From assembly GCF_003955685.1 (NCBI RefSeq), contig NZ_RXHJ01000007.1, forward strand, positions 150,540 through 214,539: a stretch of DNA of 64,000 bases, in the 5' to 3' direction. The stretch is from Corynebacterium hylobatis. GTDB lineage: Bacteria > Actinomycetota > Actinomycetes > Mycobacteriales > Mycobacteriaceae. The position numbers were made by a program, and so were the translations under genes. The first letter of the stretch is position 1. Every line of letters starts with the position of its first letter. Below the pieces are notes generated by a model. That model made no database searches, was not told the DNA's origin, and was given only the letters and a program-made list of their open reading frames with translations. Of this stretch, positions 63,308 through 64,000 are shown one piece after another.

Positions 63308-64000
63308 TTACTCGGGTGGATCGGGGCCGTTTTCAGCCTTGGCCTGGTTGATGGCCTCCTCGAATTCCTCCTGCGCCCGGGCACGCGCTTCCGCCCCGTA
63401 CTGGTACGCCTCGAATTCCTGCGCCGCCGCCCTCGCTGCTGCCCGCTCACCCCGACGTTGGCGGCGTTGCGTGTAGGTCTGCACCCAGCGTTTCTCCACC
63501 GGCGCCAACGGCCCCTCCGCATGATCCACCGCCCAGGTACCGTCGGCGAACAACCAGAACACATCCCCCGTGATGGGATCGAGCAGATAGTGCGCCTGGA
63601 GGTCAGTCTTGCGGTTGTGGTGGTGCCGGCACAGCATCACCATGTTCGCCGCTGTCGTGGGCCCACCCTCGTGGTGGTTGATCCGGTGGTCATTATCCCC
63701 ACCGAATGCGAGCGTCCCGCAGCCCGGCCACCGGCAGCACCAGTCCCGACCCACCAGAAACGCCCGGATCGCTTCGGTCGGGGTGTAGGCCGGGGTGTGC
63801 GCGGTGGCAGCAGTGTCCATATCCGTGGTGCGCTCAGAGATGGCCAGCAGACGGGCGGCGGCCTGCTCGGTGAGCACACCCGCCAGCGGGTGGAACACCG
63901 GCGCACCGGGGACATCTTTGGCGGTGTAGAGGTGGGTGGTCACCGAGGTGGTGGACTGACCGAGGATGAGCATGACCATCGCGCGGGCCTGGCTGATGCC
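63308..64000 (-). CDS. 13E12/DUF222-type HNH endonuclease family protein (5' end outside window)
   Basis: The frame is open to the window edge, so only the C-terminal ~230 residues are seen. The HNH core is CRWPGCGTLAFGG, NDHRINHHEGG and CRHHHNRK, with zinc cysteines and the H-N-H metal residues. A charged, alanine-rich helical tail follows (RRQRRGERAAARAAAQEF). It belongs to the same broad family as the gene at 26111-27592 but the HNH core and tail differ, so they are not recent duplicates. Start and regulation lie outside the window. Confidence 0.8.
   Translation of the reverse strand, partial: GISQARAMVMLILGQSTTSVTTHLYTAKDVPGAPVFHPLAGVLTEQAAARLLAISERTTDMDTAATAHTPAYTPTEAIRAFLVGRDWCCRWPGCGTLAFGGDNDHRINHHEGGPTTAANMVMLCRHHHNRKTDLQAHYLLDPITGDVFWLFADGTWAVDHAEGPLAPVEKRWVQTYTQRRQRRGERAAARAAAQEFEAYQYGAEARARAQEEFEEAINQAKAENGPDPPE

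Overview
The window is about 64 kb of a GC-rich actinobacterial chromosome. Gene content and order point to Corynebacterium: zwf-opcA-pgl, then secG-ppc-tpi-pgk-gap-whiA-yvcK-rapZ-uvrC, the rib genes, rsmB-fmt-def-priA-metK-coaBC-rpoZ-gmk-mihF, the pyr operon, nusB-efp-pepQ-aro, mltG-ruvX-alaS-rarA-aspS. As I remember it, this is close to the C. glutamicum order. The non-helicase type of PriA, the mycobacterial-type integration host factor (mIHF) and a TAGAC-N6-GTCTA box before metK fit the same group. I cannot name the species.

Layout. 1-3.8 kb (+): end of the oxidative pentose phosphate genes and an alpha/beta hydrolase. 3.8-20 kb (-): secG and ppc, lower glycolysis (gap-pgk-tpi), the whiA/yvcK/rapZ trio with uvrC, then riboflavin synthesis fed by rpe (ribulose-5-phosphate chemistry). 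20-23 kb: an accessory island between rpe and rsmB with a DUF4349 lipoprotein, a pRiA4b ORF-3-like protein and an EchA6-like pseudo-hydratase. 23-33.7 kb (-): rRNA and initiator-tRNA modification (rsmB, fmt, def), an inserted 13E12/DUF222 HNH gene, priA, metK, coaBC, rpoZ, gmk, mihF. 33.9-42.3 kb (-): pyrR-pyrB-pyrC-carA-carB-pyrF, de novo UMP synthesis, with a likely PyrR-responsive leader. 42.3-44.7 kb (+): a TIGR01777 epimerase-like protein and two YbjN-like genes. 44.7-61.5 kb (-): ppk2, nusB, efp, pepQ, the shikimate cluster, mltG, ruvX, alaS, rarA, a kinase-like protein and aspS. 61.8-64 kb: a YpfJ-type zinc peptidase, a rifampin ADP-ribosyltransferase (arr) with no ordinary start codon, and a second 13E12/HNH gene cut by the window edge.

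Most of the window is housekeeping DNA with tight operons, many with 4-bp stop/start overlaps. The points most worth a second look are the arr gene whose Shine-Dalgarno sequence is followed by ATC, the EchA6-like protein lacking both hydratase glutamates, the LexA-like box upstream of the HNH gene, the PyrR leader, the McbR-type operator inside the metK promoter, the RapZ P-loop without its lysine, and several inverted repeats at gene starts. I saw no CRISPR array, rRNA, tRNA, insertion sequence or prophage. No wholly new multi-gene system is evident.
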